Source: Micromonospora sonchi
Lineage (GTDB): Bacteria > Actinomycetota > Actinomycetes > Mycobacteriales > Micromonosporaceae
Direction of reading: 5' to 3'
Assembly (NCBI RefSeq): GCF_014646235.1
Contig: NZ_BMNB01000002.1
Location: forward strand, 124,001-188,000
Length of the DNA stretch: 64,000 bases
Shown here: in pieces, positions 26,454 to 35,718 of the stretch
How positions within the stretch are numbered: position 1 is the first letter of the stretch
Layout: every line of letters begins with the position of its first letter
Notes under the pieces: generated by a model
The model's input: the letters and a program-made list of their open reading frames with translations, nothing else
What the model was told of the DNA's origin: nothing
The model's database searches: none
Position numbers and translations under genes: made by a program

Positions 26454-26873
26454 TCAGGCGGTCTCCTCGCCGGCGTCGAGGGACCGTTCGTAGCTGGCCC
26501 AGGCGACGTGCGACTCGTGCAGGGTGACCGTGATCCCGGTCAGTCCCCGGGCACCGGGGCCGAGGTCGCCGGCGCGTACGCGGTCGGCGAGCCGGTCGGC
26601 GATGGTCCGGGCCAGCACCTCGGTGGTGGTGTTGGTGCCGGCGAAGGCGGGTTCGTCGTCGAGGTTGCGGTAGTTCAGTTCGCCGAGCACCGCGCTGAGC
26701 TGCCCGGTGGCCAGCCCGATGTCGACCACGATGCCGTCGTCGTCGACGTCGGGGCGGCGGAAGGTGGCGTCGACAACGAACGTCGCGCCGTGCAGCCGCT
26801 GGGCCGGGCCGAAGACCTCGCCGCGGAAGCTGTGGGCGATCATGATGTGGTCACGGACGGTCACGCTGAACAC
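26454..26873 (-). CDS. Atypical 6-pyruvoyltetrahydropterin synthase/QueD-fold protein
   Basis: 139 residues, the normal PTPS length, with the T-fold layout and the C-terminal stretch [19 protein letters not shown] holding the conserved Glu and His. The N-terminal metal site is unusual. It reads [29 protein letters not shown]: the first His and the LHG are present, but the HxH pair is H-G-A and the upstream catalytic Cys is missing. It is therefore unlikely to do classic QueD or PTPS chemistry in the standard way. It sits three bases after the dehydrogenase gene and one base before the glycosyltransferase. Confidence 0.85.
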   Translation of the reverse strand: MFSVTVRDHIMIAHSFRGEVFGPAQRLHGATFVVDATFRRPDVDDDGIVVDIGLATGQLSAVLGELNYRNLDDEPAFAGTNTTTEVLARTIADRLADRVRAGDLGPGARGLTGITVTLHESHVAWASYERSLDAGEETA

Positions 26874-26876
26874 GGA

Positions 26877-27857
26877 TCACTCTCCGTCGTAGGTGATGAG
26901 GTGGCACAGCGCGGGCAGGTCGCCCGCGCTCAGTCGGGTGAGCACGTCGGGCAGTTCGGCGAAGGGCGAACGGCCGGTGATCAGCGCGTCGAACGCGGGG
27001 TCGGCGAGCAGGTCGAGGGCGATCACCATCCGGTCGGCGTAACTGCGGCTGTCGCGGCGGGCGGGGGCGACCCGGCCGACCTGGCTGCTGCGGATGGTCA
27101 ACCGGCCGGAGTGGAAGGCGGCGCCCAGGGAGAGCTGCACCGGCCGGTCGCCGTACCAGCTCAACTCCAGCACGGTGCCCTCGGGCGCCAGCAGGTCCAG
27201 GCCGCGTTGCAGCCCGGCGGCGCTGGCGCTGGCGTGCACCACGAGGTCGCGCCCGCCGCTGGCCGTCAGCGGCGCGGCGAAGTCGACGCCGAGCGCGGCG
27301 GCCACCTCGGCCCGCGTCGGGTCGGTGTCGACCAGTTCCACGCGGACGCCGGGGAAGCGCGCCAGCAGGGCCGCCACCGCGCAGCCGATCATGCCACCGC
27401 CGATGACGCTGACCCGGTCACCGACCAGCGGTGGGGCGTCCCAGAGCGCGTTGACGGCGGTCTCCACCGCGCCGGCCAGCACCGCGCGGGCCGCCGGCAC
27501 CCGATCCGGTACGACGGTAACCGCCTCGGCCGGCACCACGTACGCGCTCTGGTGCGGGTGCAGGCAGAACACCGTACGCCCCAGCAGCCGCGCTGGCCCC
27601 TGCTCAACCTCGCCGACGCTGAGGTAGCCGTACTTGACCGGGGCGGGGAAGTCGCCTTCCTGGAACGGCGCGCGCATCGTCGCGTACTGGCTGGCGGGCA
27701 CGCGACCGGCGAAGACCAGCGTCTCGGTGCCCCGGCTGACCCCCGAGTAGCGGGCGCGGACCAGGACCTGCTCGGCGCGCGGCTCCGGCAGCGTCACCGG
27801 GCGGATCTCGCCCACGCCGGGGGCGCTGAGCCAGAAGGCGCGGGCCGCTTGCGTCAC
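26877..27857 (-). CDS. Medium-chain dehydrogenase/reductase, BchC-like, without catalytic-zinc cysteines
   Basis: 326 residues. The N-terminal catalytic-type domain contains RARYSGVSRGTETLVFAGRVP, similar to the SGISRGTE motif of BchC-like proteins. The NAD(P) fold is VSVIGGGMIGCAVAALLARFPGVRVELVD. The usual zinc-site Cys (GxxCxxD) and the structural four-cysteine loop are not visible, so it may be a zinc-free oxidoreductase. It is the first gene of the seven-gene reverse operon and diverges from the CDP-alcohol phosphatidyltransferase across about 95 bases that should hold both promoters. Confidence 0.82.
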   Translation of the reverse strand: MTQAARAFWLSAPGVGEIRPVTLPEPRAEQVLVRARYSGVSRGTETLVFAGRVPASQYATMRAPFQEGDFPAPVKYGYLSVGEVEQGPARLLGRTVFCLHPHQSAYVVPAEAVTVVPDRVPAARAVLAGAVETAVNALWDAPPLVGDRVSVIGGGMIGCAVAALLARFPGVRVELVDTDPTRAEVAAALGVDFAAPLTASGGRDLVVHASASAAGLQRGLDLLAPEGTVLELSWYGDRPVQLSLGAAFHSGRLTIRSSQVGRVAPARRDSRSYADRMVIALDLLADPAFDALITGRSPFAELPDVLTRLSAGDLPALCHLITYDGE

Positions 27858-27952
27858 CGGTACTTCTCCCTTACCTGCGTCCGGACCGAACCGATCCGTC
27901 GTATTTCCCGTATGTCCTGACAGGGGTCGTCGATCATAAACACGGAGGCACG

Positions 27953-28756
27953 GTGTCCACAGTTCGAACCGGTCCGCAAATCGGGCTGATCGTCCAGATC
28001 GTTGCGCTGGTCGGGCTCGCTGCGACGGTCGGTCTCAGCCCGGTGGGCTGGCTGGCCGGGCTGGCGTACGGTGCCGTGACCTGCCTGGCGCTCCTTCGTG
28101 GGCTGCGGCACGCCGGTTCGGCCCGGCTCGGTCCGGCCGACTGGGTCACCATGGGCCGTGGGCTGCTGGTCGGCGGGGTGACCGCGCTGATCGTCGACGC
28201 GCTGGTCACCGACCGCGCCGCGCCGGTCGGTGTGCTGGTCACGATGACGGCGGTGGCCCTGGCGCTGGACGCCGTCGACGGGCAGGTGGCCCGGCGCACC
28301 GGGACGGTCAGCACCCTCGGTGCCCGCTTCGACATGGAGGTCGACTCGTTCCTGGTGCTGATGCTGAGCCTCTACGTCGCCCCGTCGGTCGGGGCCTGGG
28401 TGCTCGCCATCGGCGTCATGCGGTACGTGTTCCTCGTCGCCGGCTGGCTGCTGTCCTGGATGGACGCGCAACTGCCGCCCCGGTACTGGCGTAAGGTGGT
28501 CGCCGCGGTCCAGGGGATCATGCTCGTGGTCGCCGCTTCCGAGGTGCTGCCCGGGGTGCTGACGGCCCTGGTGCTGGTCGTGGCGTTGGGCATGCTGGTC
28601 GAGTCATTCGGCCGGGACGTGGCCTGGTTGTGGCGCCACCGCGCCGACCGGCCGGTGCCGGCGCGGCTCGTGCCGGCGGTGCCGATCGGCAGGCGGAGCA
28701 TCGACGGGCCCGAGGACCGTGACCTGTCGCCCGCGCCCGTCCTGTCGCTGCGCTGA
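27953..28756 (+). CDS. CDP-alcohol phosphatidyltransferase
   Basis: 267 residues from GTG 27953, with GGAGG seven bases upstream. It is a multi-spanning membrane protein. The family signature DGx2ARx8Gx3Dx3D is exact: DGQVARRTGTVSTL, then G, ARF, D, MEV, D (about residues 107-129). The family moves a phosphatidyl or related group from a CDP-activated lipid or alcohol to an acceptor alcohol. Neighbouring genes suggest the acceptor could be a cluster-specific head group rather than inositol or glycerol phosphate. It is first in a two-gene forward operon with the LtaS/sulfatase-like gene. Confidence 0.88.
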   Translation: MSTVRTGPQIGLIVQIVALVGLAATVGLSPVGWLAGLAYGAVTCLALLRGLRHAGSARLGPADWVTMGRGLLVGGVTALIVDALVTDRAAPVGVLVTMTAVALALDAVDGQVARRTGTVSTLGARFDMEVDSFLVLMLSLYVAPSVGAWVLAIGVMRYVFLVAGWLLSWMDAQLPPRYWRKVVAAVQGIMLVVAASEVLPGVLTALVLVVALGMLVESFGRDVAWLWRHRADRPVPARLVPAVPIGRRSIDGPEDRDLSPAPVLSLR

Positions 28757-28770
28757 TCCGGGAGAACCAG

Positions 28771-30441
28771 TTGTCGATCTCCGACCAGGCCACGTCCGCT
28801 GCTGCCGAGCCGACCGAACAGCCCGGCCGGTGGCGCCGGGTGCGGGCCGGGGTGGTCAGCGTGCTGGCCGCCGCGCTGGCGCTGGTCACGTTGACCCTGC
28901 CCAACCGGCCCTGGCAGATCGCACCCGGCGCGTTCCTGCGGATTCCGCTGGAGGCGTTGCTGCTCGCCGCGCTGCTGCTCGCCCTGCCCGGCCGAGCCCG
29001 GCGGGTGGTGGCGGCGATCTCCGGTGTGCTGCTCGGCCTGATCGTCGCGGTGAAGGTCGGCGACATCGGTTTCTACTCGTCGTTGGGCCGCCCGTTCGAC
29101 CTGGTGCTGGACTGGTCGCTGCTCGGCGCGGCGTTCGACTTCGTGGCCGAGTCGATCGGTCGGTCCGGCGCGATCGCCATCGCGGCGGGTCTCGGGCTGG
29201 TGCTGCTGGCCGTACCCGTGCTGAGCGCGCTGTCCACGGTGCGGCTGTCCGGGCTGCTGGACCGGCACCGCACGGCCGCCACCCGGGTCGTCGCCACGCT
29301 GGTGGTGGTCTGGGCGCTGCTCGCCGCGTTCCAGGCCCGGATCGTGACCGGCGTGCTGGTGGCCGACACCAACGCCAGCGCGCTGGTGCACGAGCACGCG
29401 TCCGAGGTGCGGGCCCGGCTGGCCGACCGTAAGGCGTTCGCCGCCGAGGTGGGCGTCGACCCGTTCCGGGACGTGCCCGCCGACCAGCTGCTCACCGGGC
29501 TGCGCGGCAAGAACGTGCTGATCGCCTTCGTGGAGAGCTACGGCCGGGACGCCGTCTCCGACCCCGACTTCGCCACCGTGCAGCGGGTGCTCGACGAGGG
29601 CGCGCAACGGCTGGCTGCGGAGGGCTTCGCCGCCCGCAGCGGCTTCCTCACCTCCCCGACGGTGGGCGGGGCGAGCTGGCTGGCGCACGCCACCCTGCTG
29701 TCCGGGTTGTGGATCGACAACAACCAACGCCACAAGAGCCTGCTCGCCAGCGACCGGTTCACCCTCGGCGACGCCTTCGCGCGGGCGCAGTGGCGCACGG
29801 TCGGGATGATGCCGGCGGTCAACCAGGCGTGGCCGGAGGGAGCGTTCTACGGCTACGAGCAGTTCTACAGTGGACCCGACCTGGGCTATCAGGGCCCGAG
29901 GTTCGCCTTCGCGCCGATGCCCGACCAGTTCGCCCTGCACCGGTTCCACCAGCGCGAACTCGCCGGGCCGCGGGACCGGCCGGTGATGGCCGAGTTGTCG
30001 CTGGTCTCCAGCCACTCACCGTGGACCAAAGTGCCCTCGCTGGTCGGGTGGGACGAGATCGACGACGGGGAGGTGTTCCGGCAGGGCGTCATCGGCACCC
30101 CGGCGGCACAGGCCCGCACCGGTTACCGGCACTCGATCAGCTACACGCTGCGTACGCTGATCTCCTACCTGGAGACCTACGGCGACGACGACACGGTGCT
30201 GGTCATCGTGGGTGACCACCAGCCAGCCCCGGTGGTCACCGGCGACAACCCCAGCCCGGACGTGCCGATCCACCTGCTCGCCAAGGACCCGGCGGTGCTG
30301 GAGCGGATCACCGACTGGGGCTGGCAGGAGGGCCTGACGCCGGATGCCGCCGCACCGGTCTGGCCGATGGACGCCTTCCGCGACCGCTTCCTCACCACCT
30401 TCGGTCCCACCCCCGACCGGCCTCAGACCCAGGGTCGCTGA
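28771..30441 (+). CDS. Membrane-anchored sulfatase/LtaS-fold hydrolase or phosphotransferase
   Basis: 556 residues. I accept the TTG start because GGGAGAA lies four bases before it and follows the previous stop. The N-terminal 190 or so residues form four or five membrane helices, followed by an extracellular alkaline-phosphatase-superfamily domain: NVLIAFVESYGRDAVSD, GFLTSPTVGGASWLAHATLLSG, VMAELSLVSSHSPWT and VLVIVGDHQPAPVVTG (metal-binding Asp-His). This resembles lipoteichoic acid synthase and phosphoglycerol or phosphoethanolamine transferases. It probably transfers or removes a head group outside the membrane. It ends in a perfect 12-bp stem terminator. Confidence 0.85.
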   Translation: MSISDQATSAAAEPTEQPGRWRRVRAGVVSVLAAALALVTLTLPNRPWQIAPGAFLRIPLEALLLAALLLALPGRARRVVAAISGVLLGLIVAVKVGDIGFYSSLGRPFDLVLDWSLLGAAFDFVAESIGRSGAIAIAAGLGLVLLAVPVLSALSTVRLSGLLDRHRTAATRVVATLVVVWALLAAFQARIVTGVLVADTNASALVHEHASEVRARLADRKAFAAEVGVDPFRDVPADQLLTGLRGKNVLIAFVESYGRDAVSDPDFATVQRVLDEGAQRLAAEGFAARSGFLTSPTVGGASWLAHATLLSGLWIDNNQRHKSLLASDRFTLGDAFARAQWRTVGMMPAVNQAWPEGAFYGYEQFYSGPDLGYQGPRFAFAPMPDQFALHRFHQRELAGPRDRPVMAELSLVSSHSPWTKVPSLVGWDEIDDGEVFRQGVIGTPAAQARTGYRHSISYTLRTLISYLETYGDDDTVLVIVGDHQPAPVVTGDNPSPDVPIHLLAKDPAVLERITDWGWQEGLTPDAAAPVWPMDAFRDRFLTTFGPTPDRPQTQGR

Positions 30442-30449
30442 GGCCGGTC
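30415..30449. terminator. Hairpin terminator at the end of the sulfatase-like gene
   Basis: GACCGGCCTCAG (30415-30426) and CTGAGGCCGGTC (30438-30449) are perfectly complementary, with an 11-base loop. The hairpin spans the stop codon and lies between convergent genes, so it could work in both directions. No U tract follows, as is normal in GC-rich actinomycetes. Confidence 0.7.
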
Positions 30450-30484
30450 CGGAGCGTTCCGATCGGTGCCGGCGGTGGTCGCGG

Positions 30485-31642
<1,158 letters not shown>

Positions 31643-31661
31643 TCACCCGTCGCGAGTCCTC

Positions 31662-31675
31662 TGTGAACGCTAACA
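31662..31675. promoter_or_regulatory. Possible LacI-type operator upstream of the SGNH hydrolase
   Basis: On the reverse strand the site is TGTTAGCGTTCACA, an imperfect palindrome (10 of 14). It resembles the TGTTAGCGCTAACA-type elements found before secreted glycoside-degrading enzymes in actinomycetes. It lies about 58 bases before the start codon. Confidence 0.45.
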
Positions 31676-31716
31676 CTTACATTAATCGATCTCCACCCCC
31701 TTTCCCCCCACCCCTC

Positions 31717-31799
31717 GCGCCGTCGATCTTGCAGTTTCTGTCGCCGCATAAGTTGCGAAAGCCGCATTTCGGCGACCAAAAGTGCAAGATCGACGGCGC
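31717..31799. repeat. Long inverted repeat with GATCTTGCA arms, copy 1
   Basis: Arms 31717-31746 and 31770-31799 pair at 27 of 30 positions, both starting GCGCCGTCGATCTTGCA, with a 23-base centre. A related element lies at 43986-44068. It separates the SGNH hydrolase promoter from the TRM11-like gene end and could form a strong cruciform or terminator. C-rich and G-rich flanks (CCCCCACCCC and GGGGTGGGG) extend the symmetry. Confidence 0.78.
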
Positions 31800-31835
31800 A
31801 AGGGGGTGGGGCGAGGGGTGGGGGGTGGGGGTGGG

Positions 31836-32882
31836 TCAGGGGGAGGGTTTGTGGGCGACGAGGATGTCGCGGGTTATGGCCTGGTCCACACGGTGGGCCA
31901 GGCAGCGCCAGGGGGCGTGGTCCAGGACGGTGAGGCCGGCGGCGGTCAGGCGTTCGGCGGCGGCCTCGCGCCGGGCCACGTTGGTGTTCCAGGAAATGCC
32001 GAGGGCACCGCCGGGGCGCAGCAGGCGTGCCCAGCCCGGCGCGGCGGCGGCGAGCAGGGCCAGCGGGTCGCGGGCCAGGCCCTGCTCGGCGGTACGGCTG
32101 CCGTGCTGCACGCCGTACGGCGCATCGGCCACCACCAGGTCGATGCTCTCCGGACGGAAGAACTCGCCAGCGCGGGTGGTGTCGGCGCTGACCACGTCCA
32201 CCATCTGCACGTCGCCGGCCCGGCACGCCTCCTTCGAGGTGGCCACCTCCACCCGCAGCCGCCGGCCGACCACCTTGCGTTCCCGGCGCACCGGCCCGGA
32301 CTCCAGCACCCGGTGCTTGACCCGCTTGCGCTTGAGCCAGGTGGTCAGGAACGCCTGGTACGCCTCGAAGTCCTTGCCGTCCCGGTCCAGGCCGGCGGCG
32401 TCGAAGCCGTACATCATCGCCTGGTTGACCGTGGTGCCCCGGCCGCACAGCGGGTCCAGCACCCGGAACCGCCGGGTGAGCAGTTCCTCGGCCCAGGTGG
32501 AGGCGAGCAGGGTGACGTTGAGCAGCAACTTGGTGAACTGTTCGTTGGTCTTGCCCGGGTACTTCTGAATGGTGATCAGATCGTCGTCGAAGCGGTCCAG
32601 CCGGGTCAGCGGCACCGGACGCAGCAGGTCGCCGACGAACTCGAACAGCGCGTACGCGCTGGACAGGTTGCCCAGCAGCGCCGCGTCCCGTTCGCTCAGC
32701 CCGCCGTCGACGTCGAACGTGAGGTAGCGGACACCGCCGATGGTGTCGGTCTCCACCGCCCCGATCCGGCCGCTCAGCAGCGCGTCACCGAAGATCCTCA
32801 GCTCCGCCCGCGTCAGGTCGACGGCGGCAGCGGCGTACACCCGGTTGCTCGAAGGCAGGATCAACATCCCGTAGCGCTTCAC
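31836..32882 (-). CDS. TRM11-like SAM-dependent RNA methyltransferase
   Basis: 348 residues. The N-terminal half (MLILPSSNRVYAAAAVDLTRAELRIFG, GVRYLTFDVDGGLSERDAALLGNLSSAYALFEF) is a THUMP-like substrate domain. The C-terminal half is a Rossmann methyltransferase: FRVLDPLCGRGTTVNQAMMYGFDAAGLDRD (SAM motif) and DLVVADAPYGVQHGS, a DPPY-type catalytic motif (here DAPYG). This matches Trm11/TrmG10-type guanosine N2 methyltransferases acting on tRNA, although the exact position is not predictable. Confidence 0.82.
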   Translation of the reverse strand: MKRYGMLILPSSNRVYAAAAVDLTRAELRIFGDALLSGRIGAVETDTIGGVRYLTFDVDGGLSERDAALLGNLSSAYALFEFVGDLLRPVPLTRLDRFDDDLITIQKYPGKTNEQFTKLLLNVTLLASTWAEELLTRRFRVLDPLCGRGTTVNQAMMYGFDAAGLDRDGKDFEAYQAFLTTWLKRKRVKHRVLESGPVRRERKVVGRRLRVEVATSKEACRAGDVQMVDVVSADTTRAGEFFRPESIDLVVADAPYGVQHGSRTAEQGLARDPLALLAAAAPGWARLLRPGGALGISWNTNVARREAAAERLTAAGLTVLDHAPWRCLAHRVDQAITRDILVAHKPSP

Positions 32883-32953
32883 GACCAGCCACTATCGCAC
32901 GCCGCCGATCCCCTCCCGCGCGCGCCCATTCGCGTGGGAGGGGCGGACCGGAC

Positions 32954-34135
32954 TCAGGCGGGGAGACCACCGACCTGGGTGTTGATCCAGGAGCGGATGG
33001 CGGGCAGGTCACCGTAGATGGAGGGGCCGGTGGCGCAGGTGGCGTTGTTGTTGCCGGAGCGGCTGGTCGCGCCGATCACGTTCCAGACGCCGTTGATCCG
33101 ACGCACCTGCGGGCCGCCGGAGTCGCCATAGCAGGCGCCGGAGTTGCCGTTCGGGTTGTCGGTGCAGATCTCGTAGGTGGCGTTGATGCCGCTGCACCGG
33201 CTGTCCGCCACGATCGAGGTGTCCAATTCGTACGCGGTGGTCGGCGCCGAGCCGCAGCCACGTACCGGGCAGGTCAGCCCCCAGCCGATGATCCGGGTGG
33301 CGGTGCCCACCGCCCCCGACGAGGTCGGGATCGGCGCCGGTGCGTAGCCGACGGAGCTGGACAGCTGGAACAGCTTGACGTCGATGCTCGGGTGGTTGAC
33401 CGCCCGGCTCACCCCGACCACGGTGCCGCCGCTGGAGCGGTTGACGCTGCCCACCCGGACCGACGAGGGGGTCGAGCAGTGCTTCGCGGTGACCACCCAG
33501 TTGGCCTTGATCAGGGTGCCGGTGCAGCCCGAGGTGTACACCAGCCACGGATAGTTCTCGGTGGCCGGCCGACCGCCGACCACGAACGTCCCGATGTCGG
33601 AGTCCCCGGTCCAGGTGTAACTGCCGGCGGCGGCCACGCTGCGGCTGCCGGCGAAGAGCTGGTTGACCCGGCTGGCCTCGGCCGAGCTGGGGTTGGCGTT
33701 GGTGCAGGAGACCGGCGCGCTGCTGCCGGACATCAGATCGGTGCAGAGCCCGGTACGCCGGTCGGGCAGGCCGAGGATGTGGCCCAACTCGTGGCTGGCG
33801 ATCCGGGTGCGGTGGTAGCCCTGGTTGACCGCCTGCCATCCCATCCAGATCCGGCCGGAGCCCAGCCCGGTGACCTGCGCCCGGGGCCAGCCGTCGTCGA
33901 CCAGGATGGTGACGCTGGCGGGTGTGCCCGGCACCAGCCGGACGTTGCTGACCCGGCTGTTCCAGATCTGGGCGGCCTGGTCGAAGTTGGTCCGGAACTC
34001 GCCGGCCCGGCTGGCGTCGTAGTAGACGGTCCGGGCGGCCGAGGCACCGGTGGCGGTCGCCACCTGAACCCCGGTCGCCGCCAGCACCGCCGCCAGCGCG
34101 GCGGTGGCCACGCGCAGCAGTCGTCGTCGGATCAT
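32954..34135 (-). CDS. Secreted dual protease: snapalysin (M7) fused to trypsin-like (S1) domain
   Basis: 393 residues from ATG 34135, with GGGGAG seven bases upstream. After a signal peptide (LLRVATAALAAVLAATGVQVA...ASA), residues about 36-165 form a snapalysin-type metalloprotease with HELGHILGLPD at 115-125, the HExxHxxGxxD zinc site. Residues about 180-393 form an S1 chymotrypsin-fold domain: NWVVTAKHC (His), HPSIDVKLFQLSS (Asp) and GACYGDSGGPQV (Ser), with paired cysteines. All catalytic residues of both halves are present, so one exported chain carries two proteolytic mechanisms. Alternatively, one domain may process or activate the other. Confidence 0.9.
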   Translation of the reverse strand: MIRRRLLRVATAALAAVLAATGVQVATATGASAARTVYYDASRAGEFRTNFDQAAQIWNSRVSNVRLVPGTPASVTILVDDGWPRAQVTGLGSGRIWMGWQAVNQGYHRTRIASHELGHILGLPDRRTGLCTDLMSGSSAPVSCTNANPSSAEASRVNQLFAGSRSVAAAGSYTWTGDSDIGTFVVGGRPATENYPWLVYTSGCTGTLIKANWVVTAKHCSTPSSVRVGSVNRSSGGTVVGVSRAVNHPSIDVKLFQLSSSVGYAPAPIPTSSGAVGTATRIIGWGLTCPVRGCGSAPTTAYELDTSIVADSRCSGINATYEICTDNPNGNSGACYGDSGGPQVRRINGVWNVIGATSRSGNNNATCATGPSIYGDLPAIRSWINTQVGGLPA

Positions 34136-34359
34136 CACGCACTCCCCTGCGGACTATGCGGCGCACCGACGCGCCGCAATCGATGTGCGTGAATGTTAAT
34201 GGTCGCCGTCGGCGGAATGTCATCGCGAAAGTGTCATACCGCCGGACGGCTGTTACCCGGGTGTTACGTCACGGTGAAGCTCCGGTGGCACGCCACTTCG
34301 ACAGTGAAGCCACGAGGTCTCCGCCCGCACGCGGCGGGCGGAGAGGAGAGGGGACGACG

Positions 34360-34926
34360 ATGAGGATCAGAAGGACCATGACCGCGCTGGTCGTGGCGTT
34401 CGCGGCGCTGCTCGCCGCAGCCGCGGCCGCCACCCCCGGGACGGCGGCCGACGCGCCGTACTGCGGGATCACCTGGGGCAGCGGGGACAAGACGGCCGGA
34501 CCGATGAGCAGCTCCCCGCTGGTCGAGGTACGCACCGGCCGGCACGAGTGCCACGACCGGGTGGTGTTCGAGTTCGACGGCCCCGTCACCGGCTACTCCG
34601 TCGGCTACGGCGAGACGTACACCGACGGTGAGGGGCTGGCGTTGTCGCCGTACACCGCCGGTGGCGCGCTGCTGCGGGTGTCGCTGCGCGCGCCCGCGTA
34701 CGACGACGAGCACCTCGCGACGGTGCTGTACCGGGTCGGCGACCACGTGGCCAACGTGGTGCGCTACCAGACCCTGCGCGACGTGGTCTTCGGCGGCAGT
34801 TTCGAGGGCTACACCACCTTCGCCGTCGGCGTGCGGGCGCGGCTGCCGTTCCGGGTGTTCCTCCTGGCCGGCCCCGGCACGCACAGCCGGATCGTGCTCG
34901 ACGTGGCGCACCAGTGGCAGCAATGA
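34360..34926 (+). CDS. Secreted AMIN-like domain protein
   Basis: 188 residues from ATG 34360, preceded by a GGAGAGGAGAGGGG purine run. There is a signal peptide (MTALVVAFAALLAAAAAATPGTAADA). The mature region (CGITWGSGDKTAGPMSSSPLVEVRTGRHECHDRVVFEFDG, FGGSFEGYTTFAVGVRARLPFRVFLL) matches small actinobacterial AMIN-like proteins, a beta-sandwich fold thought to work at the cell surface. No lipobox Cys follows the signal peptide. It lies 98 bases upstream of the response regulator and may be a target or sensor partner of that system. Confidence 0.75.
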   Translation: MRIRRTMTALVVAFAALLAAAAAATPGTAADAPYCGITWGSGDKTAGPMSSSPLVEVRTGRHECHDRVVFEFDGPVTGYSVGYGETYTDGEGLALSPYTAGGALLRVSLRAPAYDDEHLATVLYRVGDHVANVVRYQTLRDVVFGGSFEGYTTFAVGVRARLPFRVFLLAGPGTHSRIVLDVAHQWQQ

Positions 34927-35024
34927 CCGACCGCGGGGGCGGGGGTCCGGCGCCGGCCGGTCCCCCGTTCCCGGCCGTCACGCCGAGCGACGCCCGGCCG
35001 CCCGCGGACTACCCTGGGTGCATC

Positions 35025-35705
35025 ATGGACGGCTGCGTGCTGGTGGTCGAGGACGACGCCTCCATCCGGGAGGTCACCGCCCTCGGGCTGCGCCGCGCCG
35101 GATTTCGGGTCGACACCGCCGTCGACGGCCGGCAGGCCCTCGCGGCCTGGCGGGCCGGGCCGGTCGACCTGATTGTGCTGGACGTGATGCTGCCCGGGCT
35201 GGACGGCCTCGAGGTGTGCCGCGAGATCCGGCGCAGCAGCACGGTGCCGATCCTCATGCTGACCGCCCGCACCGACACCATCGACGTGGTGGTCGGCCTG
35301 GAGTGCGGCGCCGACGACTACTTGCGCAAGCCCTTCGACCTGCCCGAGCTGGTGGCCCGGGTCCGCTCGGTGCTGCGCCGCACGGTCGCCCCGCCGGAGC
35401 CGGGCCCGCTGCGGATCGGCGGCCTGGAGATCGACCCGGGCGCCTTCGTGGCCCGCCGCGACGGCGCCGAGCTGCCGTTGACCGCCACCGAGTTCCGCCT
35501 GCTGCTGGAGCTGGCCCGCCGCCCCGGGCAGGTCTTCACCCGCGAACTGCTGCTGGAACGGGTCTGGAACCACAGCTATCTCGGCGACAGCCGGCTGGTC
35601 GACGTGGCGGTGCAGCGGCTGCGCGCCAAGGTCGAGGACGACCCCGGCAACCCGCGACTGATCCGCACCGTGCGCGGTGCCGGCTACAAGTTCACCGCCG
35701 GATGA
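35025..35705 (+). CDS. OmpR-family response regulator
   Basis: 226 residues from ATG 35025. The receiver domain has VLVVEDDASIREV (acidic pocket), LIVLDVMLPGLDGLEV with the phospho-Asp, MLTARTD and the KPF lysine. The C-terminal winged helix ends ELLLERVWNHSYLGDSRLVDVAVQRLRAKVEDDPGNPRLIRTVRGAGYKF. An upstream in-frame ATG at 34914 overlaps the AMIN-like gene and would add an unlikely proline-rich tail. The histidine kinase follows 13 bases later. Confidence 0.93.
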   Translation: MDGCVLVVEDDASIREVTALGLRRAGFRVDTAVDGRQALAAWRAGPVDLIVLDVMLPGLDGLEVCREIRRSSTVPILMLTARTDTIDVVVGLECGADDYLRKPFDLPELVARVRSVLRRTVAPPEPGPLRIGGLEIDPGAFVARRDGAELPLTATEFRLLLELARRPGQVFTRELLLERVWNHSYLGDSRLVDVAVQRLRAKVEDDPGNPRLIRTVRGAGYKFTAG

Positions 35706-35718
35706 CCGGGCGGCGGCG

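Noticed and set aside
27858..27952. FMN or other riboswitch ahead of the ribA operon or CDP-alcohol gene
   Set aside because: The 95-base divergent spacer is too short for an RFN element in either direction, and I see none of its conserved stems.
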